A stretch of DNA of 64,000 nt from GCA-2861595 sp035526335 (GTDB lineage: Bacteria; Actinomycetota; Acidimicrobiia; Acidimicrobiales; GCA-2861595): contig DATLCN010000055.1 in NCBI GenBank assembly GCA_035526335.1, positions 1 through 64,000 of the forward strand. Reading direction: 5' to 3'. The notes under the pieces were generated by a model. It did not search any database, was not told the DNA's origin, and was given only the letters and a program-made list of their open reading frames with translations. Each line of letters starts with the position of its first letter. Position 1 is the stretch's first letter. A program made the translations under genes and the position numbers. Below are positions 32,924-42,225 of the stretch, piece by piece.

Positions 32924-34834
32924 GTGCCCGATCAACACGTCGACCACCTCCAACCGGTCCTCCGGGGACTGGCGGCCGGCGCCGATCCGACCAAGCTCCT
33001 TCGGGACATCCTGCAGGTCGCCGTGGTGGCAACCAGGGCGACCGAAGGCGGCATCCTTCGCCTGGTCGGTCACACGGCCACTCCTGCGGTCACCAGTGGT
33101 GAGCTCTCGCCGTCGGCGGCGGAAGCGGGCCGGGTGGCCATCGATTCGGGGCGCCTGGTTCGGCGACGCGACCCTGCAGGCAATGCCACCCACGCGGCCG
33201 AACCACTGCGGGAGGGCACCCGGATCATAGGAGCTCTGGTCGTGGGTGGCACGATGCAGCGACTCGACCCGGCCGCTCTCCCGCTCTACGGCGCGGCCGC
33301 GTCACTGGTGCTCGGGCGTCAGGCCGCCGGGGCGCCGGCCACGCTCCGCCATCTGCTCGACTCGCTGTCCCACATCGCTTCGGACCTCGACACCCCGAGG
33401 ATGCTCGCTCGTATCTTCGACCTCGTCCAGAACCTGTTCGGTACGGCCAGCGGTTTCTGCGTCCTGTTCGATCGGGGAGCAGTCCGTGTCGCCCACTTCC
33501 GCGGCATCGACAAGGAGCGAATGGTCCTTGTCGCGCAACAGCCGGACTTCAAGGTCCTCGTCAGTTCGAGGTCTATGCGCATCGACCCGCCCACGCACCC
33601 GGTCGTCGCTCAGCTAGCACGCCTGAGCGAGGTGGCGGTGACCCTGCCTCTGGAGTCAGAGGGCAGCCATCTGGGTCAACTCGTGCTGCTGATGGCCACC
33701 GCTCCCGATTCCGAGCAGAAGGAAATGCTGCTCAGCTTCTCCCGCCACGTTGGCCGCTGCCTGCGTTCTGCCGAAATGTTCCGTTCGCTCGGCGACCAGC
33801 AGGAGCAGCTCACCGCAATGGTCCACTCCATGGCCAGCCCTGTGGTGGTGGTCGACGAGTCCGGCCACGTCACCGAGCTCAACGGCGCCGCAGCCGAGGC
33901 CTTCCGACTGGCTGCAAACTTCGAGCGCAACCAACCCGTGGCAGGTCGCCTGGGACACAAGATGCTCGAGCAGATGCTGACCAACGGGGACGACCAGACC
34001 GCCGAGGTGGTCATCGGAGGCGAAAAGCCGCGGGTTTACAAGGCGACCCTACGGCGTATCCGCGCAAGTGGCGGCCGGTTGATGGGAAGGATTTTGGTGC
34101 TGGACGACCTCACCGGCGAGCGTGAGATGACCACCCTCAAGGCGGACTTCGTTGCTGTCATCGGTCATGAGCTTCGAACGCCGCTCACGGTGATGAAGGG
34201 CTACCTGCACAGCCTCATACGCCGCAGCGACACCATGTCCGATGAGAAGCGAGAGCAGACCCTGACCGCTGTCAAGGCCAACGTCACCCGGCTGGAGCGT
34301 CTGATCGAGGACCTGCTGTTCATCTCGGCCATCGACAAGAGGCGGGCCCAGTTGGACCTCGAGCTCCATGATCTGGGCGCCCTCCTGGATGCGCGGGCCA
34401 GCGACCGTGTCGTGGTCAAGCTGCCCAATTGGCCGGTCGAGGTCGAGCTGGACCAGGCCAAGCTCGACCAGGTGCTCAACCACCTTCTCGACAACGCGCT
34501 CAAGTACTCCGAGGGGCAGGTGAGCCTCGAGCTCGTGGAGAGACCGGACATCTACGAGATCGCCGTCACCGACGCCGGCCCGGGCATCTTCTCCGGCGAC
34601 ATCCCCCAACTCTTCGAGCGGTTCCGGCAGCTCGACGGCAGCTCCACCCGGACCCACGGCGGCGTGGGGATCGGCCTGTACATCGCCCGAAGGGTCGTCG
34701 AGGCCATGGGAGGGCGCATCTGGTGTGAGAGCCGTCTCGGTGTAGGAAGCCGCTTCGCGTTCAGCATGCCCCGGAACCGGGCGGCCGCCGTTGCCCAGGG
34801 TGCACCCGCCCGGCCCGGCAACAGCCTGCCGTAG
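32924..34834 (+). CDS. Sensor histidine kinase (GAF, GAF, PAS, HisKA, HATPase)
   Basis: A 636-residue cytosolic protein from GTG 32924. Two GAF-like domains (about 15-130 and 140-285), a PAS domain (about 295-400, VVVVDESGHVTELNGAAAEA), the phosphoacceptor H415 in VIGHELRTPLTVMKG, and the ATPase boxes N (LNHLLDNALKYS), G1 (VTDAGPGI) and G2 (GGVGIGLYIARRV). No membrane helix, so it senses an internal signal. No response regulator adjoins; lone receivers at 18.6 kb and the GGDEF regulator at 3.6-5.1 kb are candidates. Its TAG stop may serve as the -10 of the next gene. Confidence 0.92.
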   Translation: MPDQHVDHLQPVLRGLAAGADPTKLLRDILQVAVVATRATEGGILRLVGHTATPAVTSGELSPSAAEAGRVAIDSGRLVRRRDPAGNATHAAEPLREGTRIIGALVVGGTMQRLDPAALPLYGAAASLVLGRQAAGAPATLRHLLDSLSHIASDLDTPRMLARIFDLVQNLFGTASGFCVLFDRGAVRVAHFRGIDKERMVLVAQQPDFKVLVSSRSMRIDPPTHPVVAQLARLSEVAVTLPLESEGSHLGQLVLLMATAPDSEQKEMLLSFSRHVGRCLRSAEMFRSLGDQQEQLTAMVHSMASPVVVVDESGHVTELNGAAAEAFRLAANFERNQPVAGRLGHKMLEQMLTNGDDQTAEVVIGGEKPRVYKATLRRIRASGGRLMGRILVLDDLTGEREMTTLKADFVAVIGHELRTPLTVMKGYLHSLIRRSDTMSDEKREQTLTAVKANVTRLERLIEDLLFISAIDKRRAQLDLELHDLGALLDARASDRVVVKLPNWPVEVELDQAKLDQVLNHLLDNALKYSEGQVSLELVERPDIYEIAVTDAGPGIFSGDIPQLFERFRQLDGSSTRTHGGVGIGLYIARRVVEAMGGRIWCESRLGVGSRFAFSMPRNRAAAVAQGAPARPGNSLP

Positions 34835-34844
34835 CGTCACGGGG

Positions 34845-35558
34845 TTGGACGCCCTCCTGCACCCTCCGATCACCTTCGCCCACAGGGGTGCACGCTCCCG
34901 TGGACGGGACAACACCCTCGACACCTTCCGACTGGCCCTCGACCTCGGGGCCTCCGGCCTGGAGAGCGATGCGTGGCTGACCGAGGACGGCGTGGTCGTG
35001 CTCGACCACGACGGTGTGGTTCGGCGGGGCCGAGCCGGACTGCGGCGCGAGGCCATAGCCGGGATCCCCCGGACGCTCCTTCCCCCCCACATCCCGAGTC
35101 TCGAGGACCTCTATGACTCGTGCGGCACCTCGTTCGAGCTGTCGCTCGACATCAAGGATCCGCACGCCGCGCCGGCGGTGGTGGCAATCGCCCGCGGACT
35201 GGAGGGGGCGCTGCCGCGTCTCTGGCTCTGCTCGCCCAGTTGGGAGCAGACGGCTGAGTGGCGCCAGCTGTCGGAGGATGTGCGCCTCGTCGACTCCACG
35301 CGGCTCCGCAAGATCAAGGAGGGCCCCGAACGGCGCGCCGCTGTCCTGGCCGACAAGGGCATAGACGCGGTGAATCTCCACCACACCGACTGGACCGGTG
35401 GTCTCACCACCCTCTTCCACCGGTTCGAGCGACTGGCGCTGGGCTGGGACTGCCAGCACGAGCGGGTCCTGGCCGCACTTCTCGGCATGGGCATCGACGG
35501 CGTCTACTCCGACGACGTGGAGACCATGGTGGACGTCCTGAACGCCTTCCTCCGCTGA
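34845..35558 (+). CDS. Glycerophosphodiester phosphodiesterase
   Basis: A 237-residue protein. TTG 34845 is the start closest to the conserved sequence; TAGCGT ends seven bases upstream, so the transcript may be leaderless. ITFAHRGARSRGRDNTLDTF holds the catalytic H-R, and GLESDAWLTEDGVVVLDHD the metal-binding E, D and the second His. LSLDIKDP and the C-terminal YSDDVETM (active-site region) complete the TIM barrel. It hydrolyses glycerophosphodiesters to glycerol 3-phosphate and an alcohol. No signal peptide, so cytosolic. Confidence 0.88.
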   Translation: MDALLHPPITFAHRGARSRGRDNTLDTFRLALDLGASGLESDAWLTEDGVVVLDHDGVVRRGRAGLRREAIAGIPRTLLPPHIPSLEDLYDSCGTSFELSLDIKDPHAAPAVVAIARGLEGALPRLWLCSPSWEQTAEWRQLSEDVRLVDSTRLRKIKEGPERRAAVLADKGIDAVNLHHTDWTGGLTTLFHRFERLALGWDCQHERVLAALLGMGIDGVYSDDVETMVDVLNAFLR

Positions 35559-35573
35559 CGTCGGTCTCCAGGG

Positions 35574-36194
35574 TCAGAGCAGACCGAGAGCGTCGAGTGG
35601 CCAGACCCTCACGAAGGCCCGGCCCACCACCCTCGAGGTCGAGATGCTGCCGAACACCCTGCTGTCGCTGGAGTTGGACCTGTTGTCACCCATCACCCAG
35701 ATGTGGCTGGCCGGGATCTTCTCCGGGCCGAAGGTGCTGGTGGTCGTCGCCGGCGGCAGATAGGGCTCGCGAAGTGCTTCGCCGTCGATGTAGATGTGTC
35801 CTTCCTTGCCCTCCACGGTCTCGCCCGGAAGCCCGATCACCCGCTTGATCAGGTCGCGGATCACGCCGGCTTCGTTCGGTGGACGTTCGAAGACCACGAC
35901 GTCTCCACGGTGCACGTCGTGCACCCGGTAGCTCAACTTGTTGACCAGCACCCGGTCCTGCTTCTTCAGAGTGGGCAACATCGACTCGGACGGGATGTAG
36001 AAGGCCTGGAAGAGGAACGTCTTGATGACGAGGGCGGCCAAAAGGGCGCCACCGATGATGACAAACCACTCCACGACCGTACGGGTCGAGCTCGGCTTCG
36101 TTCCCCCCCCGCGGTGGTCGTTCCCCGGAGGGGTTTCGTCGGCGTGGGGCAGGATGTCGTAGATCGAGCGGTCGGTCGAGGCAGATGTGGTCAC
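35574..36194 (-). CDS. lepB: Signal peptidase I
   Basis: A 206-residue protein. GTG 36194 overlaps the DUF3866 stop. One N-terminal membrane helix (WFVIIGGALLAALVIKTFLF) precedes the catalytic S71 in IPSESMLPT; the general base is K117 in DLIKRVIGLPGE; MGDNRSNSSDSR is box E. It removes signal peptides of exported proteins outside the membrane. An unstructured cytoplasmic N-terminus of about 40 residues is typical of actinobacterial forms. Confidence 0.94.
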   Translation of the reverse strand: MTTSASTDRSIYDILPHADETPPGNDHRGGGTKPSSTRTVVEWFVIIGGALLAALVIKTFLFQAFYIPSESMLPTLKKQDRVLVNKLSYRVHDVHRGDVVVFERPPNEAGVIRDLIKRVIGLPGETVEGKEGHIYIDGEALREPYLPPATTTSTFGPEKIPASHIWVMGDNRSNSSDSRVFGSISTSRVVGRAFVRVWPLDALGLL

Positions 36195-37225
36195 TGGCTA
36201 TCGACGCTACCGGCAATGTCGTCGCACATCGCCGCGGCAGCCACCCCCGCCGCCGCCGTGTAGGCGAAGAGGTCCGGGTCCTCCCCCACCGTCCGGCCCA
36301 TGGCGGTGATACGGAGATCGTGAGCATCGACCAGTGGCCCGAGATCCGGTAGATCCACCTCGACGACCTCCTGCCCGGGCGCGTCCGGCTGGTGCCGACC
36401 CCTGGGTACCGGCACTCTTGCCCTGGCGTAGGCAAGCGCCAGCGCAGCGGTGGAATGATGGCTGATGCCCCGGTGTCTCGGCCGCGCATCGGCAGACGAA
36501 GCCCGAACCGCCACGATGGGCCGTCCGCCCGCCTTGTCGGCCACATCCACCACGGCTGCCACCTCCAGTGCTCCATGGCCGTGCCGCGTGCCCGTCCCCA
36601 CCGTCCCGGGACCGGGGCCGACGACCACTGCGTCCGCACCGGCGGCGACAGCGACATCCAGAGCGGATCTGACGTTCACGGCCTCGAGGTCACCGCCGAA
36701 GGCCTGCCCGGCGCTGATCGTCACGTCCAGGAGAGCCTTCTCCCGAAGCTCCGCCACCAGATCCGAAAGGGCCAGCGGGAGGGCGGCTGAGTCGGTCATC
36801 ACGTAGGCGAGAGACCGGGAGGGCGCCAGATGCTTGAACACGGCCGCCACCACCCCTACCTGACTGTGCAGCCCGCACGCGACCACCGGCACTCCCCCCA
36901 GCGAGCCCGGTGGGTCGTACCCCCCGTACTCCTCGGCCACCCCGGTGTCGCACTGCAGTGACGTGTACCGCAACTTGAGGACGTGCCCCGGGCCCTCCAC
37001 TGCGAACTCGGACCGAGCAAGGTTCCAATGGACGACGTCCCAACCCCCCGTTCCCAAACCGAGGTCCACCGCGGTCGTGTTCACCACGACTGGATCCCCC
37101 ACCGCCACGTCACCGATCAGCTGCGTGAGCACATAAGCCCGCCGACCCGAGTCCAGCGACACCCGTTGCAATCCCTCCCGCTCCGCCAGAACTCCGGTGA
37201 CGACCTGCGTCGAAAACCGCGGCAT
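36191..37225 (-). CDS. DUF3866 family protein
   Basis: A 344-residue protein with the family blocks WDVVHWNLAR, LKLRYTSLQ and VVACGLHSQVGVVAAVFKHL, and a Gly-rich loop DAVVVGPGPGTVGTGTRHGHG. DUF3866 is a widespread actinobacterial family with no known activity; the Gly-rich loop could bind a nucleotide or phosphate. It lies between pafA and lepB; the association with the proteasome locus is seen in other actinobacteria too. Ends in an overlap with lepB. Confidence 0.85.
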   Translation of the reverse strand: MPRFSTQVVTGVLAEREGLQRVSLDSGRRAYVLTQLIGDVAVGDPVVVNTTAVDLGLGTGGWDVVHWNLARSEFAVEGPGHVLKLRYTSLQCDTGVAEEYGGYDPPGSLGGVPVVACGLHSQVGVVAAVFKHLAPSRSLAYVMTDSAALPLALSDLVAELREKALLDVTISAGQAFGGDLEAVNVRSALDVAVAAGADAVVVGPGPGTVGTGTRHGHGALEVAAVVDVADKAGGRPIVAVRASSADARPRHRGISHHSTAALALAYARARVPVPRGRHQPDAPGQEVVEVDLPDLGPLVDAHDLRITAMGRTVGEDPDLFAYTAAAGVAAAAMCDDIAGSVDSQ

Positions 37226-37240
37226 CAGCTGAGGTGGGCG

Positions 37241-38599
37241 TTAAAGGGAGGCGATGAGCTTCTCGACGCGCTCGTCACGGGATTTGAAAGGGTCCTTGCA
37301 CAGCACCGTGCGCTGGGCCTGGTCGTTGAGCTTGAGGTGCACCCAGTCGACGGTGAAGTCACGCCGCTTCTCCTTCGCCTTCTTGATGAACTCGCCCCGC
37401 AGGCGGGCCCGTGTCGTCTGCGGCGGTACGTCCACCGCGGTGTCGATCTCCTCGTTGGTGCACATCCGCTCCACGAGGCCCCGGTCCTGCATCCGGTAGA
37501 AGAGTCCGCGCGCCTGGGAGATGTCGTGGTACTGGAGGTCCATCAACGCGACCTTCGGATGGGTGAGCGGGACGTCGTGGCGCTTCTGGTACGCCTCGAT
37601 CAGGGAGTGCTTGATGGCCCAGTCGCACTCGCGATCGAGTGACAGGGGGTCCTTCTCCAGTCCGGTGAGGCAGTGCTCCCACATCCCGAGGGCCTGCTCC
37701 TCCAACGGGCTCAGCCCCCGCTGGGCGTGGTACTTCTGTGCCCGCGCGAGATACTCGCCCTGGATGTCGAGGGCGCTCACCTCGCGCCCGTTGGCCAGCC
37801 GGACCCGCCTCCTGCATGTGATGTCGTGGCTGATGTCGCGTATGGCCCTGATCGGGTTCTCGAGGGTCATGTCCCGCAGCACCACCCCCGGATCCTCGAG
37901 CATTCGGAGCAGGATGCTCGTAGCACCGACCTTGAGAAACGTGGCGTACTCGCTCATGTTCGAGTCGCCGACAATGACGTGGAGCCGGCGGAATCGCTCG
38001 GCGTCGGCGTGTGGCTCGTCGCGGGTGTTGATGATCGGGCGGCTGCGCGTGGTGGCGCTGCTCACGCCCTCCCAGATGTGCTCAGCCCGTTGACTGAGGC
38101 AGAACACCGCGCCCCGGGGGGTGTTGAGGACCTTGCCTGCGCCGGCGTAGACTTGGCGGGAGACGAAGAACGGGATCAGCACCTCGGCGTAGTGGCCGAA
38201 GTCATCCCGCCGGCTGGTGAGGTAGTTCTCGTGACAGCCATAGGAGTTGCCGGCGGAGTCGGTGTTGTTCTTGAACAGGTAAATGACCCCCCGGATCCCC
38301 TCCTCGCGCAAGCGCTGCTCGGCGCTGAGCAGCAGGTGCTCGAGGATCCTCTCACCCGCCTTGTCGTGCACGACCAGATCGCGGATCGAGTCGCACTCGG
38401 GGGTCGCGTACTCGGGATGGCTGCCGACGTCGAGGTACAGACGGGCTCCGTTCTCGAGGAACACGTTGCTGCTCCGGCCCCAGCTCACCACCCGGCGGAA
38501 CAGGTATCGGGCCACCTCGTCGGGGCTCAGCCGGCGCTGCCCGCGCAACGTGCACGTGACGCCGTACTCGTTCTCGAGTCCGAAGATCCGCCGGTCCAT
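37241..38599 (-). CDS. pafA: Pup--protein ligase
   Basis: A 452-residue protein of the glutamine-synthetase-like PafA/Dop family. RRIFGLENEYGVTCTL carries the Mg-binding Glu pair at the start; HPEYATPECDS, FKNNTDSAGNSYGCHENYL, RSRPIINTRDEPHAD and the C-terminal VDWVHLK follow. It uses ATP to join the C-terminal glutamate of Pup to substrate lysines. The ATG is six bases from a TACCGT box, so transcription is probably leaderless. PafB/PafC regulators that follow pafA in mycobacteria are not here. Confidence 0.95.
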   Translation of the reverse strand: MDRRIFGLENEYGVTCTLRGQRRLSPDEVARYLFRRVVSWGRSSNVFLENGARLYLDVGSHPEYATPECDSIRDLVVHDKAGERILEHLLLSAEQRLREEGIRGVIYLFKNNTDSAGNSYGCHENYLTSRRDDFGHYAEVLIPFFVSRQVYAGAGKVLNTPRGAVFCLSQRAEHIWEGVSSATTRSRPIINTRDEPHADAERFRRLHVIVGDSNMSEYATFLKVGATSILLRMLEDPGVVLRDMTLENPIRAIRDISHDITCRRRVRLANGREVSALDIQGEYLARAQKYHAQRGLSPLEEQALGMWEHCLTGLEKDPLSLDRECDWAIKHSLIEAYQKRHDVPLTHPKVALMDLQYHDISQARGLFYRMQDRGLVERMCTNEEIDTAVDVPPQTTRARLRGEFIKKAKEKRRDFTVDWVHLKLNDQAQRTVLCKDPFKSRDERVEKLIASL

Positions 38600-38605
38600 G
38601 TGGCC

Positions 38606-38615
38606 ACGGTACCGT
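38606..38615. promoter_or_regulatory. Palindrome ACGGTACCGT containing two divergent -10 boxes
   Basis: Read either way the palindrome contains TACCGT. On the minus strand the box ends six bases before the pafA ATG; on the plus strand it ends seven bases before a GTG (38623) in frame with the DUF2007 gene. A single symmetrical element may fire both genes. Confidence 0.45.
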
Positions 38616-38637
38616 TCACCGTGTGCCTGGAGGACCG

Positions 38638-38862
38638 ATGGTGCACCTGCTCTCAGTGCACGATGCCTTCCATGCCAGGGTGATTGCCGCTCGGCTGGGC
38701 TCCGACGGCATCCTCACCGAACTGAGGGGTGCGGTCGACGGTCCGTACCCGGTGCGGGGCGAGGTGCGCATCTATGTCGTTCCCGAGGACCTGGCCGTCG
38801 CACGGGAACTGCTTCTCGCCGACGAGGTCGAGGCGATGTTCGAGGACGAGCCGGACAGCTAG
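38638..38862 (+). CDS. DUF2007-like small protein
   Basis: A 74-residue protein. ATG 38638 has GGAGG five bases upstream; GTG 38623 is an alternative leaderless start adding five residues. VHLLSVHDAFHARVIAARLG then GILTELRG and VRIYVVPEDLAVARELL follow the ferredoxin-like DUF2007 pattern (putative signal-transducing or PII-like small proteins). It is the only plus-strand gene within the proteasome locus and is divergent from pafA. Confidence 0.65.
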   Translation: MVHLLSVHDAFHARVIAARLGSDGILTELRGAVDGPYPVRGEVRIYVVPEDLAVARELLLADEVEAMFEDEPDS

Positions 38863-38875
38863 CGCCGCCAGGGCC

Positions 38876-39556
38876 TCAGGCCAGCAGCCCGGCCAACTCG
38901 TCCACCTCTATACGCCGGAAAGCGCGCCTCTCGCTGGGCCGCGCCAGGACGCCCACCTCGAGCTCAGCCGGCGACAGCTCCCGTTCGGGACCGGCCAGGG
39001 CGGCCACCGCCGCCTTCAATGCCTCGCCCAGAGACGCACCTTCCACATAGCTCGACTCCAGCCGCTCCTGGATGGCCTCGGCCTCACCACCGAGGACGCT
39101 GTAGCGCGTCTCGTCGAAGACGGTGCCGTCGTAGAGCACGTGGTACAGCTGATCCTCACCGCTGCCCTTGGGGCCGACCTCGGCCACGAGGATCTCCACC
39201 TCCATGGGCTTCATCTCGTGGGTGAAGACCTGGCCCAGAAACTGGGCATAGACGTTGGCGAGGGAACGGGCGTCCACATCCTCACGGCTGTAGGCGTAGC
39301 CCTTGGTGTCGGCATGGCGCACTCCGGCCACTCTCAACTGGTCGAACTCGTTGAACTTGCCCACGCCGGCAAAGGCGATGCGGTCGTAGATCTCACTGAT
39401 CTTGTGAAGAGTTCGGGAAGGGTTCTCGGCGGCGAGGAGAATGCCCTCGGCGTAGACCAGGCCGACGAGCGAGCGGCCCCGGGCGATGCCCTTGCGGGCG
39501 TAGTCGGCCTTGTCCTTCATGACCTGCTCGGGGGCCACGTAGAAAGGCATGGTCAT
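38876..39556 (-). CDS. prcA: Proteasome subunit alpha
   Basis: A 226-residue protein. MPFYVAPEQVMKDKADYARK is the N-terminal gate region, followed by GIARGRSLVGLVYAEGILLAA and KISEIYDRIAFAGVGKFNE, standard for actinobacterial alpha subunits. No catalytic Thr. Seven copies form each outer ring and the gate for ARC. The ribosome binding site AAGGAGGTGA lies about ten bases before the ATG, the strongest in the locus. Co-transcribed with prcB. Confidence 0.95.
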   Translation of the reverse strand: MTMPFYVAPEQVMKDKADYARKGIARGRSLVGLVYAEGILLAAENPSRTLHKISEIYDRIAFAGVGKFNEFDQLRVAGVRHADTKGYAYSREDVDARSLANVYAQFLGQVFTHEMKPMEVEILVAEVGPKGSGEDQLYHVLYDGTVFDETRYSVLGGEAEAIQERLESSYVEGASLGEALKAAVAALAGPERELSPAELEVGVLARPSERRAFRRIEVDELAGLLA

Positions 39557-39620
39557 CGGTCCTCACCTCCTTCGGTGGTGACACCCGATGAAAGCTCCAT
39601 GGAGCGGCCTCCCGGTCCGC

Positions 39621-40412
39621 TCATGGGTTCTGGCCCCTGGTCGTGCGGCGCCTGATGAGGGCTCCGAAGCGCTCGGCCACCTCGCTCTCGGCCACACCTT
39701 CGTAACCGGCGGCGGTGATGGTGGCGATGGCGGGGTAGATGCCGCGCACCGCATCAGGACCGCCGGTGGCGCTGTCCTCCTCGGCCGCCTCGTAGAGGCT
39801 CTGGATGGCCAGCTCCATGGTGGCTTCACGGTCCATTCCCTCGGACCAGCCGAGCTTGACCGTGGTGCGCGCGTCACGACCGCCGGAGCCGTCGGCGTGG
39901 TAGTCGGATTCTTCGTAACGACCGCCGGTGACGTCGTAGGTGAAGATGCGGCCCTGGCCTCGCCGCACGTCGTAGCCGGCGAAGATCGGCACGACCACGA
40001 GTCCCTGCATGGCGAGCGGCATGTTCTGGCGGATCATCTGGGCCAGCTGGTTGGCCTTGCCCTCCAGGCTGAGAAAAGCCCCCTCGACCTTCTCGTAGTG
40101 CTCCAACTGGAGCTGAAACAGCCGCACCATCTCCATAGCCGGTCCCGCGGCGCCGGCGATGGCCACCCCGGAGTGTCGGTCAGCCGGATACACCTTCTCC
40201 ATGTTCCGGTGGGCGATCGCCGATCCGGCGGTGGCACGCCGGTCGCCGGCCATCACCACGCCGTCGCCATACCGGATGGCCACGATGGTCGTGCCGTGCG
40301 TAATCACCGACGGGTCCACCTCGAAGCGCGCCTCGGCGCCGTGAAGGCGGCGTAACAATCCGGCGAAGCTGGGACCGGGATCATCGGCGGGTGGAAAGAG
40401 GGGCAGGGTCAT
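39621..40412 (-). CDS. prcB: Proteasome subunit beta (catalytic)
   Basis: A 263-residue precursor. The propeptide ends ITHG40 and T41 becomes the N-terminal nucleophile (TTIVAIRYGDGVVMAGDRRA). D57-like and K73-like catalytic partners lie in GDRRAT and the following strand. Seven copies form each inner ring. It lies between pup and prcA in the canonical order dop-pup-prcB-prcA. TAGCCT nine bases before the ATG may be an internal promoter. Confidence 0.95.
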   Translation of the reverse strand: MTLPLFPPADDPGPSFAGLLRRLHGAEARFEVDPSVITHGTTIVAIRYGDGVVMAGDRRATAGSAIAHRNMEKVYPADRHSGVAIAGAAGPAMEMVRLFQLQLEHYEKVEGAFLSLEGKANQLAQMIRQNMPLAMQGLVVVPIFAGYDVRRGQGRIFTYDVTGGRYEESDYHADGSGGRDARTTVKLGWSEGMDREATMELAIQSLYEAAEEDSATGGPDAVRGIYPAIATITAAGYEGVAESEVAERFGALIRRRTTRGQNP

Positions 40413-40484
40413 GGCCCCGGGAGGCTACCGGGTCCGACAGGCAGCCGAGTTGACCCGAAACCGGCGTGGTGTACCGCCAGCGGA

Positions 40485-40682
40485 CTACTGGCCACCCTTC
40501 TGAACGTAGGCCTTCACGAAGTCCTCGGCATTGACCTCCAGTACCTCATCGATCTCGTCGAGCAGATCGTCCAGCTCTGCCTTGATCTTCTCGCCCTGCC
40601 CCGATGACGCGGGCGCAGCCTCGTCGACCTTCTCCGCCTCCCTGGGGGGTGCTTGGCGCCGCTTCTGCTCTCGCTCAGTCAT
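40485..40682 (-). CDS. pup: Prokaryotic ubiquitin-like protein Pup
   Basis: A 65-residue disordered, acidic protein. The C-terminal half (ELDDLLDEIDEVLEVNAEDF then VKAYVQKGGQ) has the ARC-binding helix, and the end is GGQ, so Dop must deamidate Gln65 to Glu before ligation. AGGA lies upstream of the ATG. Lies 14 bases after dop. Confidence 0.97.
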   Translation of the reverse strand: MTEREQKRRQAPPREAEKVDEAAPASSGQGEKIKAELDDLLDEIDEVLEVNAEDFVKAYVQKGGQ

Positions 40683-40696
40683 CCTGCGACATCCTT

Positions 40697-42184
40697 CTAT
40701 GAGCCCAGCCGGTCCAACAGCTCAGCGGGGCTTGAACATTCTTCCAACAAGCTATCGACCATCTCTGCGGTTCCTCTTAGCGGTTCCATCATCGGTACCC
40801 GCCGTAGGGGGTCCTCACCCAGGTCGAAGACGAGCGAATCCCAGTTGGCGGCGGCTATCGAAGAGGCCCAACGCTGCAGGCAGCGCCCCCGGAAGTAGGC
40901 CCTGGTGTCGGTCGGCGGCTGGGTGACGGCTTCGGCCACCGACTCCTCCGTGACCAGCCGCTCCATCCCCAGCTTCTCGTAGAGCGAACGCTCGGGTCGA
41001 ACGTCGTGGTACTGCAGGTCCATGGCCGCCAACCGGTGATCGTCCCAGGACAGGCCGTGCCTCTCGCGGTACCCGCTGAGGAGGCGGTACTTGGCCACCC
41101 AGTCCAGCTGTCCGGCTAGGGACATCGGGTCCGTCTCCAGCGCGAGGAGCACCTCCTCCCATCGCCGCAGCACCTCGGCCCCGACCTCCGGCCCCACGGC
41201 CTCCAGGCCGCGGTCCTCGGCGTACTTGCGAGCCAGATCGAGGTACTCCCACTGCACGTCGAGGGCCTTCATCTTCCGCCCGTCGGCAAGCTCCAGCATC
41301 TGGGACAGCTCGAGGTCGTAGGAGACGCGCCGGATGGCCTGCACCGGTGCAGCCAGGGTGAGCGGATCCTTCAGCCAGTCGTCCTCGATCATGCACAGCA
41401 CGATGGAGGTGACGCCGACCTTCAGGAAGGTCGAGACCTCGCTCAGGTTGGCGTCCCCCACGATCACGTGGAGGCGCCGGTACTTCTGGGCGTCAGCGTG
41501 TGGCTCGTCCCGGGTGTTGACGATGGGTCGCTTCAGCGTGGTCTCCAGGCCGACTTCCTCCTCGAAGAAGTCGGCCCGCTGGGTCAACTGGTAGTCGACC
41601 CGCTCGCCGCCCGTGGACGAGGCTTCCGTTCCGACCTTCCCCGCCCCCGTGAAGATCTGGCGGGTGACGAAAAAGGGGATCACATGCTGGACGATCCGGG
41701 CGAAGGGCACCTGCCGGTCCATCAGATAGTTCTCATGGGTGCCGTACGAGTTGCCCTTGCGGTCGGAGTTGTTCTTGTAGATCACGATGTGCTGGCCGGC
41801 CGGCAAGCTGCGGCTGGCCGCTGCCATCGATCGGGCGATGATGCGTTCGCCAGCCTTGTCGTAGCGCACGCATTCGAGCGCGTCCAGGCACTCGGGAGTC
41901 GAGAATTCCGGATGGGCGTGGTCCACGTAGTAGCGGGCCCCGTTGGTGAGCACGGCGTTGACAAGGTGGGTTTCCACCTCCGGGGGCGACGAGCCGTCGC
42001 GGGTGAAGCCTCGAGCGTCGTTGCCCGGCGATTCGTCCTCGAAGTCCCAGCCCACCTTGCGCTGCAACTCGCTCACGTAGGCGTTGATCAGCACCGACGA
42101 GGCGGCGATCGGGTTCTTCTCGCCCATGCCTCGGGGGTCGATCCCGTACTCCGTCTCGATCCCGCAGACCTTCGGGAGGGCCAT
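40697..42184 (-). CDS. dop: Deamidase/depupylase of Pup
   Basis: A 495-residue protein homologous to PafA but with the Dop loop (about 40-80, SPGNDARGFTRDGSSPPEVE). PKVCGIETEYGIDPRG is the start with the active-site residues; HAHPEFSTPECLDALE, IYKNNSDRKGNSYGTHENYL and RPIVNTRDEPHADAQKYRRL follow. It deamidates PupGGQ and removes Pup from substrates. A TAGCTT box six bases before the ATG suggests a leaderless transcript. First of dop-pup-prcB-prcA. Confidence 0.96.
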   Translation of the reverse strand: MALPKVCGIETEYGIDPRGMGEKNPIAASSVLINAYVSELQRKVGWDFEDESPGNDARGFTRDGSSPPEVETHLVNAVLTNGARYYVDHAHPEFSTPECLDALECVRYDKAGERIIARSMAAASRSLPAGQHIVIYKNNSDRKGNSYGTHENYLMDRQVPFARIVQHVIPFFVTRQIFTGAGKVGTEASSTGGERVDYQLTQRADFFEEEVGLETTLKRPIVNTRDEPHADAQKYRRLHVIVGDANLSEVSTFLKVGVTSIVLCMIEDDWLKDPLTLAAPVQAIRRVSYDLELSQMLELADGRKMKALDVQWEYLDLARKYAEDRGLEAVGPEVGAEVLRRWEEVLLALETDPMSLAGQLDWVAKYRLLSGYRERHGLSWDDHRLAAMDLQYHDVRPERSLYEKLGMERLVTEESVAEAVTQPPTDTRAYFRGRCLQRWASSIAAANWDSLVFDLGEDPLRRVPMMEPLRGTAEMVDSLLEECSSPAELLDRLGS

Positions 42185-42190
42185 GACTCG

Positions 42191-42196
42191 AAGCTA
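42191..42196 (-). promoter_or_regulatory. Candidate -10 box TAGCTT for dop, leaderless
   Basis: On the minus strand TAGCTT ends six bases before the dop ATG at 42184 and there is no ribosome binding site between. Confidence 0.5.
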
Positions 42197-42225
42197 CAGC
42201 CCATTCGGGCCGTTCAGGCGCAGGC

